Counted from the first letter of the stretch, positions 1-6,521 are shown. The stretch is DNA of 7,813 nt from Oscillospiraceae bacterium (GCA_020025425.1 JAHHSD010000065.1:1-7813), one strand, 5' to 3'. The notes: generated by a model not told the origin, from the letters alone. Numbers and translations are program-made.

Positions 1-3000
1 GCGGTGGGTGATAACGATGAACTGGGTTTTGTCCGATATGCTGCGCATGTAGTGGGCAAACCGGACCACGTTGTTGTCGTCCAGGGCGGCCTCGATCTCG
101 TCCATGACCACAAAGGGGGTGGGCCGCACCTTCAGGATGGCAAAGTACAGGGCAATGGCCACAAAGGCCTTCTCGCCGCCGGACAGCAGGCTGATGGTTT
201 TCAGCGCCTTGCCGGGGGGCTGGACCTTGATCTCGATGCCGCAGTTCAGGATATCCTCCGGGTCCTCCAGCTCCAGTCTGGCCTGGCCGCCCCCGAAGAG
301 CTCCAGAAAGGTCTGCCGGAAAGCCTCGTCGATGACATGGAACTCCCGGGCGAAGATGGCCTTCATCTCCCCGGTGATCTGGTCGATGATCTCCGCCAGC
401 TCCTGCTTGGACCGCTCCACGTCGTCCCGCTGGTCGGTGAGGTAGGTGTAGCGCTCGTTGACCCGCTGGAACTCCTCAATGGCCCCCAGGTTGATGCTGC
501 CCAGGGCGGAAATGGACTTTTTCAGCTCGTCGATCCGGCGCTGGGCCTTGGCGATCGACTCGATCTCCACCCGCTGGCGCTTGGCCGCCTCGTGGGAGAG
601 CTCATAGGTCTCCCACAGCTTATCCAGCAGCTGCTTCTCCTCCATGGCGTTGGCCGTCCGCTTCTGCTCCAGAAGGGCGACCTCCTTCTCCATGGCCAGC
701 AGCTCGCCGTTCTTGTCCCGGCTCTCCCGGTCCGCCTTGCTGCGGCGGCCCTCCAGCTCCAGCTTCTCCTCATTCAGCCCACGGGCCCGCTCCTCCCAGT
801 GCGTGATCTCCTCCCGCACCATCCGGAGCAGCTCCTCCTTCAGCCGGACCTCCTGGTCCAGCTGGGCGTTTTTCTCCTCATATCCCGCGATCAGGCCAAG
901 GCTCTGATCCCGGTCGCCGGCGATATCCCGGCGCAGGGTCTCCAACTCCCGGAGACTCTTCTCCTCACTGTCCCGCTCGGCCTCCAAACCGGCCGTCTGG
1001 GCCCCCAGCTCGGCCGCCTCCCGGCTCAGCTGGGCAGCGCGCTGCCGCAGCTCATTCTGCCCCAGCAGCTTGCCCTCGGTCTCGGCCCGCAGGGCGGCGG
1101 CGGCGCCGTCCACCTGCTCGATCCGGGCCCTGGCCTGGGCGGCGTCCTGTTCGATCTGCCCGGACCGCTCATCCAGGGCGGCCAGCTCCTCCTCCAGGGC
1201 GGCCCGCTGGCTCTCCAGCTCGGCTGCCAGGCCGCGGCACTTGGCCTGCTCGCCCTGGGCCTTCAGGATGGCATCCTCCCACTCTCTGAGCTGACTCTGG
1301 GCGGTGTCCAGCTGATACTGGGCGGCGGTCAGCTCCCGCTGGGCCTGCTCCATCTCCTGTCCCGCCTGGGTCAGGCGGTCCCGCAGGTCCTGGCTCTGGG
1401 CATTGAGCCGCTCCAGCTCGTTGGCCCGGCTCAGGATACCGGCACTCCGGCTGGCTGAGCCGCCGGTCATGGAGCCGCCCGGGTTGAGCACCTGGCCGTC
1501 CAGGGTGACAATGCGGAATTTATAGCCGTACTTCCGGGCGGTGACCAGGGCCTTGTCCAGGTCCTCCATCACCACCACACGGCCCAGCAGATTGGAAAAT
1601 ACATTGCGGTACTGGGGTGCGAAGCGGATCAGCTGGTCGCCCACACCCACAAAGCCGGCCTCCCGGCGCAGGCTCTCCTTCTCCCGCAGCTCGTAGGGGC
1701 GGATGGCGTTCAGGGGCAGGATGGTGGCCCGGCCGCCGTCCCGGCGCTTCAGGTGCTGGATGACGGCCTTGCCGTCCTCCTCCCGCTCCACCACCAGGTT
1801 CTGCATGGCCCCGCCCAGGGCGGTCTCGATGGCCACGGTGTACTGATCCTCCACCTTCAGCAGGTCGGCCACCGGCCCGTGGATATTGTGCAGCTGGCCC
1901 CGGCGGGCGTCTGCCATCACCAGCTTGACAGCCTTGGAATAGCCCTCGTGCATCTGCTCCATCTCGGTGAGCAGCTTCACCCGGGAGGAGAGGGCGTGCT
2001 CCTCCATTTGCAGCTTCATCTGCTGCTCCCGGCTCTCCTCCGCCCGCTTTCTGCGGGCGTCCATGCGCAGGGCATAGCCGGCAATCACATTTTTTGCACC
2101 GTCCCGCTCCGCCTGGGCCTGGGACAGCTGCCGGTCGGCCGCTTTTTTGTCCTCCTCGGCACCGGCCAGCCGGTCGTTCAGAACCAGCTGCTCCCGGTGC
2201 AGGCTCTCCCGCCGGTCCAGGACCTCCTGGGCGGCGGCGGCCAGGGCGGACAGCAGGGCCTTGGCCTCGGCGGCGGTGGCGTTCTCCAGCTCCTGCTTCT
2301 CCCGCAGCCGCTCCAGCTCCCGGTCTAAAGTGCCCGCCGAGCTGGCTGTCTCCTCCGCCTGGGTATTTTTCTCCTCCAGCTGGCTGCGCAGCTGTGCCAG
2401 CTGAGTCTCGATCTGGTCCAGCCGCTGACGGCGGCTGTCGATCTGGGCGGAGAGTCCGTCCTCCCGCCCCTCCTTCTGCTCCAGCTCCGCCCGGATGCGC
2501 CGGACGTTGTCCTGGTTGTTCTGGATGTTGTTCTTCAGTACGGCGATGGAGGAGGACAGCTCACCGGACCGGGTCTCCTGCTGCTGGATCTCTCCGTGCA
2601 GGCGGTCCACCTCCATGTCCTTCTCCCGCATCTGACCGGCCAGCTCCTCGGCCACGGCGTACAGCTGGTCCAGCTGGCTCTGGGCCCGGTCCCGCTGCTC
2701 CACCGCCCGGCTGTGGTCGGCCTGGATCTTGATCCCGCCGGCCCGCAGCCGCTCCAGGGCGTCCAGCCACACGGAGATCTCCAGCCCGCGCAGCTGGTCC
2801 CGCAGGATCAGGAACTTCCTGGCCTTCTCGCTCTGGGCCCGCAGGGGCTCCACCTGGAGCTCCAGCTCGGCGATCTTGTCGTTGATGCGCACCAGGTTCT
2901 CGTCCGTGCGCTCCAGCTTGTGCTCCGACTCCTCCTTGCGGTGGCGGAAGCGGGAGATGCCCGCCGCCGCCTCAAAGACCTCCCGGCGGTCGGAGGACTT

Positions 3001-3456
3001 CACCGACAGGATCTCGTCGATCTTGCCCTGGCCGATGACGGCGTAGCCCTCCCGGCCCAGGCCTGTATCCATAAAGAGCTCGTTGATATCCTTCAGGCGG
3101 ACGGAGCGGCGGTTGATGTAGTACTCACTCTCCCCGGAGCGGTAGTACCGCCGGGTCACCATGATCTCGCTCTCCTCCATGGGGAAGATGCGGGCGGTGT
3201 TGTCCAGCACCAGGGACACCTCGGCGTAGCCGGTCTGCTTGCGCCGGGCGGTGCCGCCAAAGATCACATCCTCCATCTTGCCTCCCCGGAGGGTCCGGGT
3301 GGACTGCTCCCCCATGACCCAGCGGATGGCGTCGGAGATATTGGATTTGCCGGAGCCGTTGGGGCCGACAATGGCTGTGACGTCCTCGCCAAAGGTCAGC
3401 ACCGTCTTATCCGGGAAGGACTTGAAGCCCTGTATTTCCAATGCCTTCAGGTACAC
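1..3456 (-). CDS. smc: Chromosome segregation protein SMC (condensin ATPase), 3' end cut by window edge
   Basis: SMC dimerises and, with ScpA and ScpB, forms the bacterial condensin that loops and organises the chromosome. I read 1152 codons in one open frame. The N-terminal head has Walker A GPNGSGKSN at residues 31-39, the DNA-sensing arginine R57 in STRTLRGGKMED, and a Q-loop at Q143 in IGQGKIDE. A first coiled-coil arm follows to about 510, then the hinge at about 520-667 ending in PGGSMTGGS, and a return arm to about 1020. The C-terminal head has signature LSGGEKA (1091-1097), Walker B FVVMDE (1115-1120), the D-loop after it, and the switch histidine in ITHR (1149-1152), where the window ends. 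Family members are about 1186 residues, so about 35 are missing off the left edge. I chose the GTG at 3456 because MYLKALEIQGFKSF matches the family N-terminus and GAGGTG sits 5 nt upstream; the GTG at 3462 is an alternative. The usual partner rnc is not directly upstream. Confidence 0.97.
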   Translation of the reverse strand, partial: MYLKALEIQGFKSFPDKTVLTFGEDVTAIVGPNGSGKSNISDAIRWVMGEQSTRTLRGGKMEDVIFGGTARRKQTGYAEVSLVLDNTARIFPMEESEIMVTRRYYRSGESEYYINRRSVRLKDINELFMDTGLGREGYAVIGQGKIDEILSVKSSDRREVFEAAAGISRFRHRKEESEHKLERTDENLVRINDKIAELELQVEPLRAQSEKARKFLILRDQLRGLEISVWLDALERLRAGGIKIQADHSRAVEQRDRAQSQLDQLYAVAEELAGQMREKDMEVDRLHGEIQQQETRSGELSSSIAVLKNNIQNNQDNVRRIRAELEQKEGREDGLSAQIDSRRQRLDQIETQLAQLRSQLEEKNTQAEETASSAGTLDRELERLREKQELENATAAEAKALLSALAAAAQEVLDRRESLHREQLVLNDRLAGAEEDKKAADRQLSQAQAERDGAKNVIAGYALRMDARRKRAEESREQQMKLQMEEHALSSRVKLLTEMEQMHEGYSKAVKLVMADARRGQLHNIHGPVADLLKVEDQYTVAIETALGGAMQNLVVEREEDGKAVIQHLKRRDGGRATILPLNAIRPYELREKESLRREAGFVGVGDQLIRFAPQYRNVFSNLLGRVVVMEDLDKALVTARKYGYKFRIVTLDGQVLNPGGSMTGGSASRSAGILSRANELERLNAQSQDLRDRLTQAGQEMEQAQRELTAAQYQLDTAQSQLREWEDAILKAQGEQAKCRGLAAELESQRAALEEELAALDERSGQIEQDAAQARARIEQVDGAAAALRAETEGKLLGQNELRQRAAQLSREAAELGAQTAGLEAERDSEEKSLRELETLRRDIAGDRDQSLGLIAGYEEKNAQLDQEVRLKEELLRMVREEITHWEERARGLNEEKLELEGRRSKADRESRDKNGELLAMEKEVALLEQKRTANAMEEKQLLDKLWETYELSHEAAKRQRVEIESIAKAQRRIDELKKSISALGSINLGAIEEFQRVNERYTYLTDQRDDVERSKQELAEIIDQITGEMKAIFAREFHVIDEAFRQTFLELFGGGQARLELEDPEDILNCGIEIKVQPPGKALKTISLLSGGEKAFVAIALYFAILKVRPTPFVVMDEIEAALDDNNVVRFAHYMRSISDKTQFIVITHR

Positions 3457-3461
3457 GCTCA

Positions 3462-3467
3462 CACCTC
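3462..3467 (-). promoter_or_regulatory. Ribosome binding site of smc
   Basis: GAGGTG lies 5 nt before the GTG at 3456 and matches the 16S anti-Shine-Dalgarno. For the alternative GTG at 3462, which is itself the end of this box, only a weaker GGAG at 3472-3469 is available. The site therefore favours 3456 as the start. Confidence 0.7.
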
Positions 3468-3495
3468 GCTCCGATCCAATGGTCCGAAAATTCTC

Positions 3496-3535
3496 CAGGT
3501 CTGTCAACCGGTGTCGTAAGCCCGTTGACAGCCTG
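3496..3535 (-). promoter_or_regulatory. Long hairpin in the smc 5' leader
   Basis: Read on the minus strand, CAGG-CTGTCAAC pairs with GTTGACAG-A-CCTG. This gives 12 base pairs with one bulged A. Inside there is one mismatch and two more G-C pairs around a loop of about nine bases. It falls about 20 to 60 nt after the predicted smc transcription start and ends about 40 nt before the start codon. No T-run follows, so it is not an intrinsic terminator. It could be an mRNA stability or translation-control structure, or a protein operator. The fold is seen in the sequence; the role is unknown. Confidence 0.5.
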
Positions 3536-3561
3536 TTTCAGCCTATACAAATGGATTCTAT

Positions 3562-3590
3562 ATTATAACAAATCCAGCGGACCTTGACAA
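3562..3590 (-). promoter_or_regulatory. SigA-type promoter of smc
   Basis: The -35 box TTGTCA (3590-3585) and the -10 box TATAAT (3567-3562) are separated by 17 bp. The -10 is perfect and the -35 matches five of six bases. Transcription should start near 3555, giving a leader of about 100 nt. The boxes overlap the dyad at 3574-3604. The promoter shows that smc can be transcribed independently of the GH13 gene upstream. Confidence 0.8.
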
Positions 3591-3604
3591 GTAGGGCCCG
3601 CTGG
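3574..3604 (-). terminator. Terminator-like dyad after the GH13 gene, overlapping the smc promoter
   Basis: On the minus strand CCAGCGGGCC and GGTCCGCTGG form a 10-bp stem with one G-T wobble and an 11-nt loop, about 46 nt after the GH13 stop codon. The following tract ATTTGTTATAAT is only moderately T-rich, so termination may be partial. The -35 box of smc falls in the loop and the promoter spacer is the 3' arm. The dyad could instead be, or also be, an operator controlling smc. Confidence 0.55.
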
Positions 3605-3650
3605 ACGAACTGCCAATTTTACCATAGTTTGCCCTGGTTTTTCTGCCGAT

Positions 3651-4964
3651 TTACCGCTCACACTTCCAAAAATACACACTGTACGGCGCAAGCTCGCTGC
3701 CGCCGCCGAAATCGTGGGTCTGACCGGTGAGCAGATCCACCGCCAGGCCGCAGCCGGCGTCGAAGTGAGCCGTGTAGGGCTGGGCGTCCGCATTGACGGC
3801 CACCAGCACCCGCTCCTCGGCGGTGCGGCGCTGGAAAACGGTCTGCCGGTTGGTGAGGAGGAGCTCATGGAAGTCGCCCCAGCACAGGGCCTTGCTCTCC
3901 CGGTGGGCCCGGGCCATGGCGGCGATGCGGTCGGTCAGCCCGTTCCACTCAGGCCGTTCAAAGCAGGGGCGCAGGCTGCTGTCGCTGCCGGGCTGCTTCA
4001 CCCCCTGGGCCCCCCACTCGCTGCCGTAGTAGAGGCAGGGGATGCCGGGCATGCCGAACATCAGGCCGTAGAGGAGGGGCAGGTGCCTGGGCTCGTTCAG
4101 GATGCTGGCCGCCCGGGTCACGTCATGGTTGTCCACAAAGCTCAGCAGGTGCATTCCCTGATAGAGGGCCCAGGGCTCTGAGCCAAACTGCCGCTTCAGG
4201 CTGTGGACGATCTCAAAGAGATTCATGCTGTTCAGGCTGGAATAGAGCCCCTTATAGCACTCGTAATTGGTGCAGCTGTGGAGCATCTGGTCGTTGACCC
4301 ACTGCTTATAATCCCCGTGGAGAGTCTCCCCCAGGAGGAAGAAGTCGGGCTTCAGGCCCTGGACAAAGCCCCTCAGGCGGCGCAGGAAGTCGTGGTCCAG
4401 GCAGTAGGCCACGTCCAGGCGCAGACCGTCGATGTCGAACTGCTCCACCCAGAAGCGCACGCAGTCCAGCAGATAGTCCACCACCGCCGGGTTGCGCAGA
4501 TTCAGCTTGACCAGCTCGAAGTGGCCCTCCCAGCCCTCGTACCAGAAGCCGTCGTTGTAGTTGGAGTTGCCGTCAAAGCTGATGTGGAACCAGTCCTTGT
4601 AGGGGGAGTCCCACTTCTTCTCCTGCACGTCCCGAAAGGCCCAGAAGCCCCGGCCCACGTGGTTGAACACCCCGTCCAGCACCACCCGGATATCCTTCTC
4701 GTGCAGGGTCCGGCACACCTGGGCAAGGTCCTCATTACTGCCCAGGCGGCAGTCCACCTTCCGGTAGTCCCGGGTGTCGTAGCCGTGGGTGTCGCTCTCG
4801 AACACCGGCGAGAGATAGACCGCATTGGCCCCCACCGCCCGGATGTGGTCCGCCCACTGGCCGATCTTGCCGATCCGGCTGACCTGGACCCCGTCATTTT
4901 CCATGGGAGCGCCGCAAAACCCCAGGGGGTAAATCTGATAGAATACACTTTCTTCTGCCCACAT
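3651..4964 (-). CDS. GH13 alpha-amylase family hydrolase, neopullulanase/cyclomaltodextrinase type
   Basis: This is a retaining alpha-glucan hydrolase, 437 residues from the chosen start. It has no signal peptide, so it should act in the cytoplasm on imported maltodextrins. The (beta/alpha)8 barrel starts almost at residue 1 (FYQIYPLGF), so the N-terminal CBM34 domain of typical neopullulanases is absent. The conserved regions are HGYDTRDY (60-67), DGVFNH (97-102), LVKLN (151-155, the neopullulanase-type fifth region), GLRLDVA with nucleophile D184, LLGETLHGD with acid/base E213, and FVDNHD with D281. YYGSEWG (312-318) occupies the usual YYGDE position. A short C-terminal beta domain follows from about residue 360. 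AGGAGG is 1 nt from the ATG at 4970 but 7 nt from the ATG at 4964, so I start at 4964 (MWAEESVF). It has its own promoter. The exact specificity (maltogenic, cyclodextrin or pullulan) cannot be read from sequence. Confidence 0.92.
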   Translation of the reverse strand: MWAEESVFYQIYPLGFCGAPMENDGVQVSRIGKIGQWADHIRAVGANAVYLSPVFESDTHGYDTRDYRKVDCRLGSNEDLAQVCRTLHEKDIRVVLDGVFNHVGRGFWAFRDVQEKKWDSPYKDWFHISFDGNSNYNDGFWYEGWEGHFELVKLNLRNPAVVDYLLDCVRFWVEQFDIDGLRLDVAYCLDHDFLRRLRGFVQGLKPDFFLLGETLHGDYKQWVNDQMLHSCTNYECYKGLYSSLNSMNLFEIVHSLKRQFGSEPWALYQGMHLLSFVDNHDVTRAASILNEPRHLPLLYGLMFGMPGIPCLYYGSEWGAQGVKQPGSDSSLRPCFERPEWNGLTDRIAAMARAHRESKALCWGDFHELLLTNRQTVFQRRTAEERVLVAVNADAQPYTAHFDAGCGLAVDLLTGQTHDFGGGSELAPYSVYFWKCER

Positions 4965-4971
4965 AGCCATT

Positions 4972-4977
4972 CCTCCT
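4972..4977 (-). promoter_or_regulatory. Ribosome binding site that decides the GH13 start
   Basis: A perfect AGGAGG ends 7 nt before the ATG at 4964 but only 1 nt before the upstream in-frame ATG at 4970. The normal spacing selects 4964 and removes two residues (Met-Ala) from the longest reading frame. Confidence 0.75.
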
Positions 4978-5009
4978 GTTCCGCCGGCTCACCGGCCTGT
5001 TTGCTGCTT

Positions 5010-5039
5010 ATTTTACCACAGAGCTGAGAAACTACACAA
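5010..5039 (-). promoter_or_regulatory. Probable promoter of the GH13 gene
   Basis: The -10 box TAAAAT (5015-5010) lies 18 bp from the weak -35 box TTGTGT (5039-5034), with TGTGG directly before the -10. It sits between the terminator of the lipoprotein gene and the GH13 start, and gives a leader of about 40 nt. No clear catabolite-repression site (cre) was recognised around it. Confidence 0.55.
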
Positions 5040-5055
5040 TCTTTTTCCGCTCAGC

Positions 5056-5092
5056 AAAAGCCCCGGCGCAGACGGGAACGTCTGCACCGGGG
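5056..5092 (-). terminator. Intrinsic terminator of the lipoprotein gene
   Basis: A 14-bp stem with one G-T wobble (arms 5092-5079 and 5074-5061) closes on the loop TTCC and is followed by CTTTT on the minus strand. It begins 14 nt after the TAA of the lipoprotein gene. It insulates the GH13 gene from the upstream unit. Confidence 0.9.
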
Positions 5093-5106
5093 GGCGTTCG
5101 GCTGGC

Positions 5107-6018
5107 TTACTGGGGCTTGGGTCGATAGCCCTCCATCACCTGATCGTTCTCCATGATCAGAGGAACTGCCGTGGGCTGATTCACGTCCACATCGTATTTG
5201 GTCATCAGATAGTCGCTCAGCTCCGTGCGGCTGCGGAACTTCACCACCTGATAGGGCTCCTGGAAGGACAGCTTCTCCACAAAGAAGAGCTCCTCGCCCA
5301 CCGGCAGCAGGATGCCGGCGTGGCCCACAAACAGGGAGTCCTTCCCCTCCTCGATGGCCTCGTGGAAAAACACGGAGATCAGCCGGACCTTGGGGTCGTC
5401 CGTAAAGCGGATTCCCCGCTCCTTCCAGTTTTTCTGGATATTGGCCGCATGGACAGCCACGTCCTTGGTGGCCTGGGTGGGCACATTGGACCAGAGGGCG
5501 GAGAAGCTGTGCAGGGACTCGGGGTCCGGCACGGCGGAGGGATCCGCCTCCAGGGCGTTCAGGTCAAAGGCCAGCATGTCGTCCGCGATCTCCGCATCGG
5601 CCGGCACAGTGACCCGGTCTCCAAAGAGCCCGAAGGAGGTGATCCGGCAGTTATAGCCCAGAAAATCCGGATATTGTTCCATCCACTGGTCCTGCATCAC
5701 ATAGGGGTCATAGGGGGGCTCCCTGCCCACCAGCATCGTATCATAGCCGGCGGCCATGCTGTCCTGGGAGACTGCCCCGTTAAACTGGTCCACATGCTCG
5801 AAAAATACCTGGCGGCTGGCGTCCTCGATCCCGGCCTCAGCCATGATCCCATCCAGCTCCTTGCGAACACTTTCGTCCCCCAGATTGGTGTATGTGATCT
5901 GTGTCAGCGGCGGCTGCTCGCTCACCGGCGGCAGGACCACCTGGGGCGTGTCCCCCTTCTGGCAGCCTGACACCACTAAGAACAGGGCGCTCAGCAGTGC
6001 TACGATGGTTTTTTTCAT
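5107..6018 (-). CDS. Secreted lipoprotein, DUF4300-like
   Basis: This 303-residue protein starts with MKK, a hydrophobic stretch (residues 4-16) and the lipobox VSGC, with C19 as the lipidation site. A short Pro-rich linker (about 24-37) precedes the globular part, so it should be anchored on the outer face of the membrane. The pattern YTNLGDES (43-50), FNGAV, YNCRI (122-126), VFFHEAIEEG, VGHAGILL (231-238), FFVEKLSFQEPYQVVKF and YLMTKYD recalls the DUF4300 family of Firmicutes lipoproteins. That assignment is from memory, and no function is known to me. C124 and H233 in GHAGIL could be a Cys-His pair of a papain-like or NlpC/P60-like fold; this is speculative. I start at 6018 because AAAGGAG lies 9 nt upstream and because the longer frame to 6189 would contain the promoter. 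It is monocistronic, with its own promoter and terminator. Confidence 0.85.
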   Translation of the reverse strand: MKKTIVALLSALFLVVSGCQKGDTPQVVLPPVSEQPPLTQITYTNLGDESVRKELDGIMAEAGIEDASRQVFFEHVDQFNGAVSQDSMAAGYDTMLVGREPPYDPYVMQDQWMEQYPDFLGYNCRITSFGLFGDRVTVPADAEIADDMLAFDLNALEADPSAVPDPESLHSFSALWSNVPTQATKDVAVHAANIQKNWKERGIRFTDDPKVRLISVFFHEAIEEGKDSLFVGHAGILLPVGEELFFVEKLSFQEPYQVVKFRSRTELSDYLMTKYDVDVNQPTAVPLIMENDQVMEGYRPKPQ

Positions 6019-6063
6019 GGTTGTGTTCTCCTTTCCGGCAGGTCGATGGCGGTTTCTGACTGT

Positions 6064-6093
6064 CTGTACCCGTTCTTCACGCCTCGGGTACAG
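6064..6093 (-). promoter_or_regulatory. Inverted repeat in the lipoprotein 5' leader
   Basis: Perfect 9-bp arms CTGTACCCG and CGGGTACAG enclose 12 bases. The repeat lies about 7 to 36 nt after the predicted transcription start and 45 nt before the start codon. No T-run follows it, so it is not a simple terminator. It may be a repressor operator just downstream of the promoter or an RNA hairpin protecting the 5' end. Confidence 0.55.
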
Positions 6094-6106
6094 GAAAATA
6101 CGGGTC

Positions 6107-6135
6107 ATTATACCGCTGTCCGGCAGGAGCGTCAA
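6107..6135 (-). promoter_or_regulatory. Strong SigA-type promoter of the lipoprotein gene
   Basis: TTGACG (6135-6130), a 17-bp spacer and TATAAT (6112-6107) make this one of the best promoter matches in the window. Transcription should start near 6100, leaving a leader of about 80 nt. Its position inside the longest reading frame of the lipoprotein rules out the upstream ATG at 6189. Confidence 0.85.
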
Positions 6136-6137
6136 CA

Positions 6138-6154
6138 GCAGAAGGGCCTTCTGC
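6138..6154. promoter_or_regulatory. Perfect dyad directly upstream of the lipoprotein promoter
   Basis: GCAGAAGG and CCTTCTGC are perfect 8-bp arms around a single central base. The dyad is 2 bp upstream of the -35 box and centred near -46, a common place for a transcription factor to touch RNA polymerase. I cannot name the factor. Confidence 0.45.
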
Positions 6155-6195
6155 CGCAAGTTTAAAGAAACCTTAAGAGAATGGGCCAAACCGGC

Positions 6196-6247
6196 AAAAA
6201 GAAATGACCTTGAACGACTTCAGCTTTCGTCGTTCAAGGTCATTTCT
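6196..6247 (-). terminator. Perfect 19-bp hairpin terminator in the intergenic gap
   Basis: Arms 6247-6229 and 6218-6200 are exact complements around a 10-nt loop. On the minus strand the stem runs directly into TTTTT and then GCC. Read on the plus strand, the hairpin is followed by TGTTCGC and so is a poor terminator. No long gene lies upstream of it on the minus strand: nagB is already closed at 6577. It must therefore end a short transcript starting inside the gap, or act as an attenuator or insulator before the lipoprotein gene. Confidence 0.8.
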
Positions 6248-6269
6248 GTTCGCTCATGGGTTCAACCAT
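6240..6269 (-). CDS. Possible 9-residue leader peptide (MVEPMSEQK)
   Basis: ATG at 6269 is preceded at 7 nt by GGAGG (6281-6277), as good a ribosome binding site as any in the window, with an in-frame TAA just upstream. The frame stops at TGA 6242-6240, which lies inside the left arm of the terminator at 6247-6200. A ribosome at this stop would cover the stem, the arrangement expected of a translation-coupled attenuator. The peptide has no run of a single amino acid to suggest an amino-acid sensor. A hairpin (8 bp with one bulged G, about 6278-6259) can also fold over the start codon. Whether it is translated is unknown. Confidence 0.35.
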   Translation of the reverse strand: MVEPMSEQK

Positions 6270-6381
6270 TGGTTAACCTCCGTTTCTTAGAATAACCTGT
6301 CAAGAAATCTTTTGCTTTGCTGTTTTGACTGGCTGGAAGTTCTGCCCGGTTTTCTTGTTCCTGCTTCCCTTCCTTAACTAT

Positions 6382-6410
6382 ACTTTACCACTTGGGGGGC
6401 AGAATTACAA
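6382..6410 (-). promoter_or_regulatory. Candidate minus-strand promoter in the gap
   Basis: TTGTAA (6410-6405), 17 bp, TAAAGT (6387-6382). Each box matches the consensus at four of six bases. It would start an RNA near 6375 that ends at the terminator at 6247-6196, about 180 nt long, and carries the short MVEPMSEQK frame. The same AT-rich patch can be read as a plus-strand promoter (TTGTTC 6355-6360, 18 bp, TATACT 6379-6384), so the direction is not certain. Confidence 0.35.
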
Positions 6411-6485
6411 CTTGGGATTATCCATAAAAAAGAGCTGTTTCAGTTGTTTAGAAGGGAGAATCAGCGCAAATCGGACAGTTTTATC

Positions 6486-6515
6486 TTGAATTCATGTGCA
6501 GACTGGCAGTATAAT
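6486..6515 (+). promoter_or_regulatory. Candidate plus-strand promoter in the gap
   Basis: TTGAAT (6486-6491), 18 bp, and a perfect TATAAT (6510-6515) on the plus strand. Transcription would start near 6522 and reach the terminator at 6534-6568 after only about 47 nt. It is one of very few plus-strand signals in a window whose protein genes are all on the minus strand. Confidence 0.5.
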
Positions 6516-6521
6516 AAATAT

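Noticed and set aside
4..1458. Plus-strand open frame of 484 codons rich in Leu, Gly, Gln and Pro
   Set aside because: It is the antisense shadow of the smc coiled coil and C-terminal head. The minus strand encodes clear SMC motifs, and the plus product has no recognisable domain.
1..3456. Possible frameshift or pseudogene in smc
   Set aside because: Walker A, hinge, signature motif and Walker B all lie in the same frame and no internal stop occurs, so the gene is intact as far as it is visible.
2596..3519. Plus-strand open frame of 307 codons
   Set aside because: Antisense to the SMC N-terminal head; it arises from the G/C-rich third positions of smc.
3563..3868. Minus-strand frame of 101 codons overlapping the GH13 3' end
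   Set aside because: Overlaps the GH13 C-terminus in another frame and ends in the smc promoter; no ribosome binding site or domain.
4203..5027. Plus-strand open frame of 274 codons
   Set aside because: Antisense to the GH13 gene, whose four catalytic regions are intact on the minus strand.
6019..6189. N-terminal extension of the lipoprotein to the ATG at 6189
   Set aside because: The extension contains the promoter and the leader repeat, and would bury the lipoprotein signal peptide inside the protein.
6255..6275. GGTTCAACC segment resembling a tRNA T-arm
   Set aside because: Flanking bases do not form the five-pair T-stem and no acceptor or anticodon arm is present; it is part of the hairpin over the 9-codon frame.
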